Source: Dehalococcoidia bacterium
Lineage (GTDB): Bacteria > Chloroflexota > Dehalococcoidia > GIF9 > UBA5629
NCBI GenBank assembly: GCA_014384515.1
Contig: JACNFS010000034.1
Span: 1 to 6,334, forward strand
DNA: 6,334 nt
Direction of reading: 5' to 3'
The position numbers and the translations under genes were made by a program. The notes under the pieces are model-generated. The model worked only from the letters and a program-made list of their open reading frames with translations. It was not told the origin of the DNA and did not search any database. Below, in pieces: positions 1 to 6,253 of this stretch. Within the stretch, counting starts at the first letter, position 1. Every line of letters begins with the position of its first letter.

Positions 1-938
1 AGATAAAGCAGGCTTATCGGCGGCTTGCCCGCAGGTATCATCCCGATGTTAATCCCGGCGACAAGTCGGCTGAGGCCAGGTTCAAGGATATAAACGAGGC
101 TCACGAGGTTCTTTCTGATCCAGAAAAGCGAAAGAAATACGATCGCTTTGGTGACCAGTGGCAGCACGCTGACCAGTTTGCCAAAGCTGGCCCAGGGGCT
201 CAGTGGGATTTTCGCAAAGCTGGCACGTATACTACCTCCGACTTCGGGGACTTGGGTGATTTAGGCAGCATCTTCGATAGTGTTTTTCGTGGTTTCGGAA
301 CTCGCTCCGGCACCGTTCGCCGCGCTGGTAAGCCTAAGGGTGTGGAGCATCCCATTGAGGTGACCTTGGAGGAAGCCTATCATGGTACAAAGCGTGTTTT
401 GCAAGTTTGGGGTGAGGAACCTTGTTCCGCATGTGGTGGGCAGGGCAAGGTTCGGGATGGACTTCTGAATAAACCGTGCGCCGCCTGTGGCGGCTATGGC
501 AAGGGCATGAAACCGAGGCGACTTGAAGTCAAGGTTCCGGCGGGGGTTAGGAATGGTTCAAAAGTTCGCATCGCCGGCCAAGGCAATCCAGGTTACGGCG
601 GGGTTAGGGGTGACCTCTATCTAGTGGTGAAAGTGTTGCCTCACAAGGTCTTTGAGAGCAAAGGGGATGATCTTCATGTTGAGGTTCCTGTGCCCCTGGT
701 CGCTGCTATGCTTGGTGGCGAGGTGCAATTGCCAACACTTAAGGGCAAGCTAGCTCTCAAGATACCCCCTGAGACTGAGAACGGAAAGGTGTTCCGGCTG
801 GCTGGACAGGGTATGCCGCATCTGGGCGATTCCTCACGAGGTGACTTGTTTGCCAAAGTGAACGTGGTGCTGCCAACAAAGCTGACTCAGCAGGAGAAGC
901 GGCTTTTCGAACAATTACGGATGTCTCGTTCCGGTTAG
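1..938 (+). CDS. dnaJ: DnaJ/CbpA-family co-chaperone with a reduced zinc-binding region (5' partial)
   Basis: Hsp40 co-chaperone, expected in the cytoplasm, where J-proteins stimulate DnaK ATPase and deliver unfolded substrates. The reading frame is already open at the left edge (first full codon at base 3), giving 311 visible residues; by comparison with E. coli DnaJ about 20 N-terminal residues are missing. Visible residues 1-50 are J-domain helices II-III, with the essential HPD loop at bases 39-47 and a typical KYDRFG end. A Gly/Phe-rich linker follows to about residue 105. The C-terminal substrate-binding region starts near [13 protein letters not shown]. It contains only two CxxCxGxG repeats, CSACGGQG (bases 423-446) and CAACGGYG (477-500), where type I DnaJ has four; this predicts one zinc centre instead of two. 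Two beta-sandwich segments follow, each with the VRIAGQG/FRLAGQG signature. The gene ends 35 bases before the HspR gene. It may not be the organism's main DnaJ; CbpA-like is an equally good name. Confidence 0.93.
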   Translation, partial: IKQAYRRLARRYHPDVNPGDKSAEARFKDINEAHEVLSDPEKRKKYDRFGDQWQHADQFAKAGPGAQWDFRKAGTYTTSDFGDLGDLGSIFDSVFRGFGTRSGTVRRAGKPKGVEHPIEVTLEEAYHGTKRVLQVWGEEPCSACGGQGKVRDGLLNKPCAACGGYGKGMKPRRLEVKVPAGVRNGSKVRIAGQGNPGYGGVRGDLYLVVKVLPHKVFESKGDDLHVEVPVPLVAAMLGGEVQLPTLKGKLALKIPPETENGKVFRLAGQGMPHLGDSSRGDLFAKVNVVLPTKLTQQEKRLFEQLRMSRSG

Positions 939-957
939 GTATTGATAACATTTTGCT

Positions 958-965
958 GGGGTGAT
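958..965 (+). promoter_or_regulatory. Ribosome binding site of the hspR gene
   Basis: GGGGTGAT matches the 3' half of the consensus AGGAGGTGAT and ends 8 bases before the ATG at 974. It supports that start codon. It lies in the 35-base gap after the DnaJ stop, in which no terminator hairpin is visible, so the two genes are probably co-transcribed. Confidence 0.6.
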
Positions 966-973
966 AAGATAGA

Positions 974-1315
974 ATGACTTCGCGTGATTCAGAACCTAGA
1001 TACGTGATAAGCATTGCGGCTAGAATAGTCGGCATTGAGACTCATACTTTGCGCTATTATGAAAGGCTCGGTCTGGTGCAGCCCTATCGCTCCGGCGGAA
1101 ACATTCGGTACTATTCAGAGGGCGACGTCGAGCGTCTGCGTCATATCAAAACCTTGATGAATGACTTGGGAATTAACCTGGCGGGAGTGGACGTAGTGAT
1201 GCGCATGGGTGAGAAAATGGCGGAAATGCAGCGCCAGATTCAGGAAATGGAGTCGGAGATTCATCGCCTTAAACAGGCTGATACAGGAGAAAATAAACTT
1301 GAAGAAAGGAGTTAG
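974..1315 (+). CDS. hspR: HspR-type MerR-family heat-shock repressor
   Basis: DNA-binding transcriptional regulator of 113 residues. Residues 10-35 hold the MerR helix-turn-helix with the hallmark TLRYYERLGL (25-34). The wing follows as SGGNIRYYSEGD (40-51) and then the second helical pair, including LGINLAGVDVV (65-75), a phrase characteristic of HspR. Residues 78-101 form an amphipathic dimerisation helix (EKMAEMQRQIQEMESEIHRLK). There is no C-terminal effector-binding domain, as in HspR and unlike drug- or metal-sensing MerR proteins. Known HspR proteins repress dnaK, clpB or cbpA operons by binding HAIR inverted repeats, with DnaK as co-repressor. Here it lies between a J-protein and clpC, consistent with auto-regulation of this operon. 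A HAIR site would be expected upstream of the left edge and is not visible. Family call is strong; the specific regulon is inferred. Confidence 0.92.
   Translation: MTSRDSEPRYVISIAARIVGIETHTLRYYERLGLVQPYRSGGNIRYYSEGDVERLRHIKTLMNDLGINLAGVDVVMRMGEKMAEMQRQIQEMESEIHRLKQADTGENKLEERS
1305..1311 (+). promoter_or_regulatory. Ribosome binding site of the 93-residue gene
   Basis: AAAGGAG lies inside the last codons of hspR, 6 bases before the ATG at 1318. It is a strong, well-spaced Shine-Dalgarno sequence, which argues that the small downstream frame is a real gene. Confidence 0.75.
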
Positions 1316-1317
1316 GA

Positions 1318-1599
1318 ATGGCTAAAGCAAAGACGGAACTTAAGCCGGCCAAGTGGCAAATTACTGCAACCACTATCCGCTGTGAGTTGGTTGATGATTT
1401 CGTCACTATTATGGTCAACAAAGACTGGTCGACGAGGTGTGCCTGGTATAACCGGTACAAGCAGAAGGCTCTTGAGGATAAGAAACAGAAATTTGATAAG
1501 AAGGTCAGAGCCAAGATGGAGAAATGCGCCGGCCCCGACTGTTCCTACGTAGCTGAATATCGGGAAAAGCTCATACAGGAAGAGTCTGGCGCCAAATAG
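1318..1599 (+). CDS. Conserved-looking hypothetical protein, 93 residues, between hspR and clpC
   Basis: I do not recognise this family. It starts two bases after the hspR stop and ends 13 bases before clpC; both it and clpC have strong ribosome binding sites, so it looks like a genuine operon member. The N-terminal half (about 12-45) is beta-prone and rich in aromatics, with segments WQITATTIRCELVDDFVTIM and DWSTRCAWYNRY. The C-terminal half (about 46-89) is charged and helix-prone (KALEDKKQKFDKKVRAKMEK). Cysteines lie at 22, 41, 70 and 75, the last two as C-x4-C (CAGPDC); four cysteines could bind a metal or form disulfides, but this is not shown. The protein is basic (16 Lys + 5 Arg against 14 Asp/Glu). 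There is no signal peptide or membrane segment, so it is probably cytoplasmic. By position it could be an accessory factor of ClpC or HspR; that is inference only. Confidence 0.8.
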   Translation: MAKAKTELKPAKWQITATTIRCELVDDFVTIMVNKDWSTRCAWYNRYKQKALEDKKQKFDKKVRAKMEKCAGPDCSYVAEYREKLIQEESGAK

Positions 1600-1601
1600 A
1601 T

Positions 1602-1609
1602 AAAGGAGG
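1602..1609 (+). promoter_or_regulatory. Ribosome binding site of clpC
   Basis: AAAGGAGG lies between the stop at 1599 and the ATG at 1613. It is a near-perfect Shine-Dalgarno sequence, though the 3-base gap to the ATG is shorter than usual. It supports the start at 1613, where the protein begins with a normal Clp N-domain ([15 protein letters not shown]). Confidence 0.7.
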
Positions 1610-1612
1610 CCT

Positions 1613-4045
1613 ATGAGGCCAGAGAGGTTTACTGAGCAGGCACGGGAAGTGCTGGCTGCTTCGCAGGAACTTGTTCGCCGTTTTCGCCACAGTCAATGGG
1701 ATGTGGAACACATCCTCATGGCTTTGCTCGAGCAAGCAAGCGGTTTGACCTCGGACATATTGCAGAAATTGGGTGTGGATGCGGTGGCGGTGAAAGCGCG
1801 AGTTGAAGCCGGCCTTGACAGTGCTCCGAAGATGGCTTATGAAGCTGAGCAGATTTATGCTACGCCTAGAATTGCGCGCCTCCTGGAAGGCGCTGCTCGC
1901 GAGGCTGACCGACTCAAGGATGAATTCATCGGTATTGAGCATCTGTTGATTGCTATCGCTGGTGAGGGGCAGGGGGAGGCAGTCACCATCCTGAATGAAT
2001 TTGGCATCGACCAGGAGAAGATTTATCGGGCGCTCCAAGATATCCGTGGTAGTCACCGGGTTGATGACCCTAGAGCTGAGAGCAAGTATCGGTCTCTGGA
2101 GAAATACGGGCGTGATTTGACCGAGCTAGCTCGTCAAGGAAAACTCGACCCGGTGATTGGGCGTGATGATGAGATAAAACGGGTGATGCAGATATTGACT
2201 CGGCGCACCAAGAATAACCCGGTAATTATCGGCGAGGCCGGTGTCGGCAAAACGGCTATTGCTGAAGGCTTGGCCCAGAAAGTGGCGGCTGGTGATGTGC
2301 CGGATTCTCTTAAGGACAAAAGGGTAATTGCTCTGGATATGGGGTCGCTGGTTGCTGGCAGCAAGTTTCGGGGTGAGTTTGAGGAGAGGCTGAAGGCGGT
2401 GATGGATGAAATTCGTCAGGCCAGCGGCGAGATTATCTTGTTTATTGATGAGATGCATACTGTGGTTGGCGCTGGCGCTGCTGAGGGAGCCATTGATGCT
2501 AGCAATATGTTGAAACCAGCGTTGGCTCGGGGCGAGCTCCAGTGTGTTGGGGCAACTACGTTGGACGAGTATCGGGAGCGTATTGAGAAGGACAAGGCAT
2601 TGGCACGGCGGCTGCAACCTGTGTTTATCGGTGAGCCAAGTATTGAGGCGACCATAGAAATGCTGCAGGCGCTGCGCCCTAGATATGAAGCTCATCACAA
2701 GATAAGAATCGATGACTCCGCTCTGGAAGCTGCTGCCCGACTGAGCCAGCGTTATATCTCGGACAGGTTCTTGCCGGATAAGGCGATTGACCTCATCGAC
2801 GAGGCAGCCAGCAAGTTGCGCATAGATATGGAGAGTGCTCCTCCGGATGTCAAATCATTGGACCAAGAGCTAAAGCATTTACTCAATGAAGAGGATGCAG
2901 CTTCTCAACGAGGGGATTATCAACAGGCAGCTGAGCTCAAGTCGCAAAGGTTGCGATTACAACAGGAATTTGATGAGGCGAAAGCCAAGTGGCTTCAGCG
3001 AGAGAAAATCGATAGCGTAGTGGATGAGGAAGATATAGCTGAGCTGATTTGTAAGTGGACGGGCATTCCGGTTTCCCGGATGCTGGAGGGTGAGGCAGAA
3101 AAGCTGCTTCATATGGAGGAAAGGCTGCATGAGAGAATTGTAAATCAAGAGGAGGCAGTTTCAGCCATCTCTGAGGCTGTCAGGCGGGGGCGAGCCGGGC
3201 TTAAAGACCCGAAGCGACCGATTGGTAGCTTTATCTTCTTGGGCCCTACTGGTGTCGGCAAGACGGAAGTGGCCCGAGCTCTTGCCGAATTCCTCTTCGA
3301 TGACGAGGATGCCATGGCACGGCTAGACATGTCAGAGTATACGGAGAAGCACACGGTATCCCGGCTTATCGGCGCTCCGCCTGGATATGTGGGCTATGAA
3401 GAGGCGGGACAGCTAACTGAAGCAGTGCGCCGGCGCCCGTTTCGAGTCATTCTTTTTGATGAGATTGAGAAGGCGCATCCTGACGTTTTCAATATTTTGC
3501 TTCAGATGCTGGAGGATGGCAGGCTGACTGATGGCCATGGCAGAACGGTTGATTTCAAGAATACCGTGGTGATAATGACCAGCAACCTGGGTACTCAGGA
3601 ATTCCAACGCCAAGCCATTGGCTTCTCTCGTGGGGAGAAAAGCGAGCAACAGCGGCTGAAGAGCGTCGTAGAAAGCGCTCTGAAGCAGACTTTCCGTCCT
3701 GAATTCCTGAACAGGGTAGACGACATTATCATATTCGAGCCGCTGACTGAGGAGCACTTGAAGAAGGTTGTTGACCTGTTGGTTCTGGAGGTGGAGAAGC
3801 GGCTGGCTGATAGCAATATCGAACTCGAGTTGATGGATGAGGCAAAGGCTTGGTTGCTGAAAGAGGGCTATGAGCCGGCCTATGGAGCTCGTCCGCTGCG
3901 CCGGGCGATCCAACGCTATGTGGAGAATCCTCTGTCCAGCCGGATATTGGGTGGAGAGGTCAAAGATGGAGACTGCGTGGTTGTAGGAGTTGATGGCGAT
4001 GGGCTAAGCTTTAGCACCAAGAAAAAGGCCAAGGTAGCTACTTAA
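1613..4045 (+). CDS. clpC: ClpC-type AAA+ unfoldase, ATPase subunit of Clp protease
   Basis: Hsp100 ATPase of 810 residues, a typical ClpC length and shorter than ClpB (about 860). The double Clp N-domain spans about 1-145. AAA-1: Walker A GEAGVGKT (207-214), Walker B LFIDE (276-280), Arg finger region ARRLQP (331-336). The middle segment (about 413-455) is short and UVR-like ([18 protein letters not shown]), not the long coiled-coil M-domain of ClpB. AAA-2: Walker A GPTGVGKT (544-551), pore loop GYVGYEE (591-597), Walker B ILFDE (613-617), sensor-2 GARPLRR (758-764). An IGF tripeptide at 669-671 sits where ClpA/C/X carry the ClpP-docking loop; ClpB lacks this. ClpC hexamers unfold proteins and feed them to ClpP in the cytoplasm, usually with adaptors. 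The first pore loop reads SKFRG, with Phe252 in place of the usual Tyr. Many databases might label it ClpB from the HspR context, but the domain pattern favours ClpC. No clpP is seen here. Confidence 0.95.
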   Translation: MRPERFTEQAREVLAASQELVRRFRHSQWDVEHILMALLEQASGLTSDILQKLGVDAVAVKARVEAGLDSAPKMAYEAEQIYATPRIARLLEGAAREADRLKDEFIGIEHLLIAIAGEGQGEAVTILNEFGIDQEKIYRALQDIRGSHRVDDPRAESKYRSLEKYGRDLTELARQGKLDPVIGRDDEIKRVMQILTRRTKNNPVIIGEAGVGKTAIAEGLAQKVAAGDVPDSLKDKRVIALDMGSLVAGSKFRGEFEERLKAVMDEIRQASGEIILFIDEMHTVVGAGAAEGAIDASNMLKPALARGELQCVGATTLDEYRERIEKDKALARRLQPVFIGEPSIEATIEMLQALRPRYEAHHKIRIDDSALEAAARLSQRYISDRFLPDKAIDLIDEAASKLRIDMESAPPDVKSLDQELKHLLNEEDAASQRGDYQQAAELKSQRLRLQQEFDEAKAKWLQREKIDSVVDEEDIAELICKWTGIPVSRMLEGEAEKLLHMEERLHERIVNQEEAVSAISEAVRRGRAGLKDPKRPIGSFIFLGPTGVGKTEVARALAEFLFDDEDAMARLDMSEYTEKHTVSRLIGAPPGYVGYEEAGQLTEAVRRRPFRVILFDEIEKAHPDVFNILLQMLEDGRLTDGHGRTVDFKNTVVIMTSNLGTQEFQRQAIGFSRGEKSEQQRLKSVVESALKQTFRPEFLNRVDDIIIFEPLTEEHLKKVVDLLVLEVEKRLADSNIELELMDEAKAWLLKEGYEPAYGARPLRRAIQRYVENPLSSRILGGEVKDGDCVVVGVDGDGLSFSTKKKAKVAT

Positions 4046-4705
4046 ATGGGAGATTCCTCTCTAAACGATACGGCAGGCGTAGACGAAGGGGTTAAGCAAG
4101 GCTGGTCCACAAAAGAAATTGCAATATCTGTCCTGTCGTTAGTAGTTGTTATCTTTCTTTGTCTTGCCGCTATTTACTTTAAAGATTACCTGTTGGATAC
4201 GGAATACATAGCACACTATGGCCTTCTGGGTGTGCTCATTACCGCCTTTATCGCCGGAAGTACTGTAAGCGTCTTAGCAATACCTGTTCCCTATTGGCTT
4301 TTGGTATTTACCCTCCCATCCATCCTGGGACCTGAGTGGGGGATAGGAGCGCCAATAACGGTAGGAATAATCTCAGGCTTTGGCGCATGTTTGGGCCAAA
4401 CGCTGACCTTCATCATTGGCTGGGGGGGGAGGGACCTATCTGAGAAACTGGCTTCCAAGTTAAGTAAGGGACTTTATACCAAAGCCATGTATTGGGCACA
4501 GCGGCATGGTTCGCTGGCTGTCTTTACCATGTCGGCTGTATTAAATCCCTTCCATTTACCCATGACTCTTGCTATGGCGTCACTCCGTTTTTCCGGATGG
4601 AAATTTGTCCTTTTCTCTTTGCTCGGTAATATAGTTAAGAGCTTATTCATAGCATTTTGTGGCTATTTGGGGTTAACTTCGTTATTCCGTTTACTGGGAG
4701 TGTAG
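4046..4705 (+). CDS. VTT/DedA-family (SNARE-associated) integral membrane protein
   Basis: Membrane protein of 219 residues. A polar N-terminus (1-23) is followed by a clear transmembrane helix (about 24-45). The VTT-domain core comes next: hydrophobic segments about 57-92 with a proline-containing re-entrant stretch (AIPVPYW, 78-84), then GFGACLGQTLTFIIGWGGRD (111-130), which fits the family pattern of small residues spaced through a helix followed by a Gly-rich turn and Arg. Two or three further hydrophobic helices (about 152-213) contain NPFHLPMTLA (167-176). DedA/VTT proteins are linked to lipid-carrier flipping, membrane homeostasis and proton-dependent transport; the substrate here is unknown. 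The ATG directly follows the clpC TAA, in the same frame, with only a weak upstream AAGG (4031-4034). Coupled translation by ribosomes finishing clpC is therefore likely. A run of eight G (4422-4429) inside the gene is a possible slippage site. Confidence 0.82.
   Translation: MGDSSLNDTAGVDEGVKQGWSTKEIAISVLSLVVVIFLCLAAIYFKDYLLDTEYIAHYGLLGVLITAFIAGSTVSVLAIPVPYWLLVFTLPSILGPEWGIGAPITVGIISGFGACLGQTLTFIIGWGGRDLSEKLASKLSKGLYTKAMYWAQRHGSLAVFTMSAVLNPFHLPMTLAMASLRFSGWKFVLFSLLGNIVKSLFIAFCGYLGLTSLFRLLGV
4422..4429 (+). repeat. G8 homopolymer inside the VTT-family gene
   Basis: Eight consecutive G, then AGGG. They encode Trp-Gly-Gly-Arg in the Gly-rich turn of the VTT domain, and the frame reads correctly through to a family-like C-terminus. 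Runs of this length can slip during replication or be miscounted in sequencing. Confidence 0.9.
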
Positions 4706-4710
4706 GAGGA
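4704..4710 (+). promoter_or_regulatory. Ribosome binding site of the methyltransferase-like gene
   Basis: AGGAGGA overlaps the TAG stop of the VTT gene (4703-4705) and lies 11 bases before the ATG at 4722. A GTG at 4725 is the next in-frame alternative and would change the protein by one residue only. Confidence 0.7.
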
Positions 4711-4721
4711 AACACAGTCAA

Positions 4722-5273
4722 ATGGTGCACATCGCCCTGTTCTCGGCGTTAGGGATATTCTTCAGCGTAGGAAGCTGGCAGTTGGCTGTTTGGATAGACG
4801 AAACTCGGCACAAGAACAAGAAATATAGGGCGGCAACTGCCTGTGCCAAAAAGGCGGGCAAGCCACTGCTTGTGGCCGGTGGGCCATGGGGTACAAAGGG
4901 ATTTCGCCAGCGGCTAAATATGCCTGCACATGGCAATGGCGATGTTTGTCTCGATATTGATCGGAGCGCTTTCGATGGTCACCCTCATGGCGTAATCGGC
5001 GATGTTACTCAAATTCCGTTCTTGGACAAAAGCTTTGGAGCTGCCTTCGCCAGTCACTTGGTGGAGCACCTGCCGACCACTGACGATGCTAAGGGGGCTT
5101 TGGCAGAACTCAACAGGGTTGCAGAAGCTGTCTTTATTGTTTATCCTTCTAGACAATCTATTGCAGCTTGGGTTAAACGTGAACACCACCTCTGGGTCTG
5201 GCAAAAGGGCAATGTGACCTACCTTGAGCAAAGGGGTAATTCAGAGGGCAAGAAGAGGGGGAAATATCCCTAA
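4722..5273 (+). CDS. Membrane-anchored protein with degenerate class I methyltransferase-like domain
   Basis: Protein of 183 residues. Residues 3-25 form a hydrophobic helix (IALFSALGIFFSVGSWQLAVW) followed by the basic stretch RHKNKKYR, so it is probably anchored with the domain in the cytoplasm. Residues 48-120 resemble a Methyltransf_11-type Rossmann fold: strand PLLVAGGPWG in the motif I position, DVCLDID (74-80) at the acidic motif II, GDVTQIPF (93-100), and FASHLVEHLP (109-118) after DKSF, a common pattern in this family. Motif I lacks the usual GxGxG, and the Gly-rich loop is replaced by GGPWGTKG, so SAM binding is uncertain. The C-terminal part is short and ends in a charged tail (NSEGKKRGKYP); its stop codon lies in the left arm of a perfect hairpin. 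Substrate unknown. The call rests on motif reading alone; activity might be lost or altered. Confidence 0.62.
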   Translation: MVHIALFSALGIFFSVGSWQLAVWIDETRHKNKKYRAATACAKKAGKPLLVAGGPWGTKGFRQRLNMPAHGNGDVCLDIDRSAFDGHPHGVIGDVTQIPFLDKSFGAAFASHLVEHLPTTDDAKGALAELNRVAEAVFIVYPSRQSIAAWVKREHHLWVWQKGNVTYLEQRGNSEGKKRGKYP

Positions 5274-5292
5274 CTGAAGTAGTTAGGGATAT
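5264..5292 (+). repeat. Perfect 12-bp inverted repeat (RNA hairpin) at a gene junction, terminator-like
   Basis: The arms ATATCCCTAACT (5264-5275) and AGTTAGGGATAT (5281-5292) are exact reverse complements around a 5-base loop GAAGT. The methyltransferase stop codon TAA (5271-5273) lies in the left arm and the first ATG of the next frame (5291-5293) begins in the right arm. The stem is followed by GTGTTTATTA, which has only three consecutive T, so an intrinsic terminator is possible but not typical. An mRNA-stabilising or translation-modulating hairpin is an alternative. Confidence 0.9.
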
Positions 5293-6121
5293 GTGTTTAT
5301 TAATGAGGATGCATACTGAAGGTGAAAATGCTGACGAGCAGCTAAAGATGACCAACGCGGACCTAGCCTTGCGGAAAGAAGCCTATGACCTGGCTCAGCA
5401 ACTTTTTGGGAGTCAGGAGACAGGCGGTAGCTTTGCCAATCAGCTTTTGGATATTTGCACCAGAGCTCAAGGCAAAGACTTCCTTATTATTCATAACCCT
5501 GGCGGTTGGGGGCACTCACAATTAGACCGCTGCCTGGCGTGGGAGAGAAGCATATTAGAGGGAATCAGCACTACCATAAGAGAGATGGGGTACAGTTCGC
5601 TACTAATTCAGTACTTCCGCACTCGTGACAGTTGGTGGGAGCGACTACGGGATATGAAAGAGCAATTTCGCTTCTTTGCTTCTAAGGCAACGGTGATGGC
5701 GGCTGCGCTGCAGTTCATCACCAAGCATATCAATACCCTCAAGGTGATACTGGTAGGAGTGAGTCAAGGAGCTGCCTTCAGCAATGCAGTTATGCAGAAG
5801 CTAGGTGCACCTTGCCAGGTTTTTAGCGTCGAATTGGGCTTCCCTTTCCAGTATAGACCCTGGGGGAGAATTACCCAGAGAACACTAGCGATAGATAGCA
5901 ATGGCATCATACCTGACGTGCTGGCACAAGGGGATTGGAAGGTGGGGATTAGAATCCTTCTGACTGCTCCCTTCAGATGGGTCATTTATCGCCTTCAGGG
6001 AAGACCGGTAGAGTTCGCCCATTGCATTAGCGCACCAGGACATGAGTACGACTGGAATTATCCTGAGATTCAGCGGCAAATTAGAGGTTTCCTTGAGACT
6101 AATTTCGCCGCCGGTAAATAG
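5291..6121 (+). CDS. Alpha/beta-hydrolase-like protein of unknown substrate
   Basis: The open frame gives up to 276 residues. Features of an alpha/beta hydrolase: strand FLIIHNPGGWG (64-74) at the oxyanion-hole position, strand plus nucleophile elbow KVILVGVSQGAA (151-162) with GxSxG and Ser158 as likely nucleophile, and a late APGHEYDW (248-255) with His251 as likely catalytic His. Asp202 or Asp209 (AIDSNGIIPD) may supply the acid; I cannot decide which. No signal peptide or membrane helix is seen, so it is probably cytoplasmic. The start is uncertain: the ATG at 5291 lies in the right arm of a strong hairpin, and in-frame ATGs at 5303, 5309 and 5348 are alternatives, none with a convincing ribosome binding site. 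The sequence before about residue 25 is not family-like, so a start at 5303-5348 seems more likely. The lipase-like nucleophile suggests an esterase or acyl hydrolase, but no substrate can be read. No clear link to the upstream heat-shock genes. Confidence 0.68.
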   Translation: MCLLMRMHTEGENADEQLKMTNADLALRKEAYDLAQQLFGSQETGGSFANQLLDICTRAQGKDFLIIHNPGGWGHSQLDRCLAWERSILEGISTTIREMGYSSLLIQYFRTRDSWWERLRDMKEQFRFFASKATVMAAALQFITKHINTLKVILVGVSQGAAFSNAVMQKLGAPCQVFSVELGFPFQYRPWGRITQRTLAIDSNGIIPDVLAQGDWKVGIRILLTAPFRWVIYRLQGRPVEFAHCISAPGHEYDWNYPEIQRQIRGFLETNFAAGK

Positions 6122-6253
6122 ATGAGGGTGTGTATCAGGCAAGAGCGATTTGGCAGGCAAGCGCACGGGATACTGACCCCTTCAACTCGATGATCCATCT
6201 TGGCTAATGTTGCCCGTTCCTTCTTGCGATGAATGGAGGTGTGAATTCAACCT
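6122..6253. other. 132-bp intergenic gap without a recognisable gene
   Basis: No coding frame with a plausible start and ribosome binding site, no tRNA-like fold and no strong hairpin are visible. The octamer CAGGCAAG occurs twice (6136-6143 and 6154-6161), 18 bases apart. Promoter-like hexamers are present but poorly matched or badly spaced. The gap is the longest in the window, so the downstream gene may have its own promoter here. Confidence 0.6.
6235..6240 (+). promoter_or_regulatory. Probable ribosome binding site of the TM2-like gene
   Basis: GGAGGT lies 13 bases before the ATG at 6254. The spacing is long, but no closer in-frame start is available; a GTG at 6241 opens a different frame that stops after six codons. 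Confidence 0.5.

Noticed and set aside
1912..1918. ACTCAAG, one half of the HspR (HAIR) operator consensus, inside clpC
   Set aside because: The partner half at the required distance (1898-1904, CGCGAGG) matches CTTGAGT at only 4 of 7 positions, and the site is mid-gene.
3413..3913. Long antisense open frame (166 codons) opposite clpC; similar ones at 1571-2056 and 2126-2698
   Set aside because: All lie opposite highly conserved ClpC coding sequence, have no family-like protein motifs and no ribosome binding sites; they are shadows of the sense codons.
1613..4045. Naming the Hsp100 gene clpB because it follows hspR
   Set aside because: Length, short UVR-like middle segment and the IGF loop fit ClpC; the long ClpB M-domain is absent.
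6136..6161. Direct repeat CAGGCAAG, two copies 18 bases apart
   Set aside because: Two short copies without further units or symmetry do not support an operator or CRISPR call; mentioned only as content of the gap.
6150..6174. Promoter-like pair TTGGCA and GATACT in the gap before the TM2-like gene
   Set aside because: The spacer is only 13 bases, too short for a sigma-70 type promoter.
6167..6180. Small GGG/CCC stem after the hydrolase gene as a terminator
   Set aside because: Three or four base pairs with a seven-base loop and no T-run are too weak.
6200..6230. Second promoter-like pair TTGGCT and TGCGAT
   Set aside because: The -10 element matches TATAAT at only three positions and the spacing is 19 bases.
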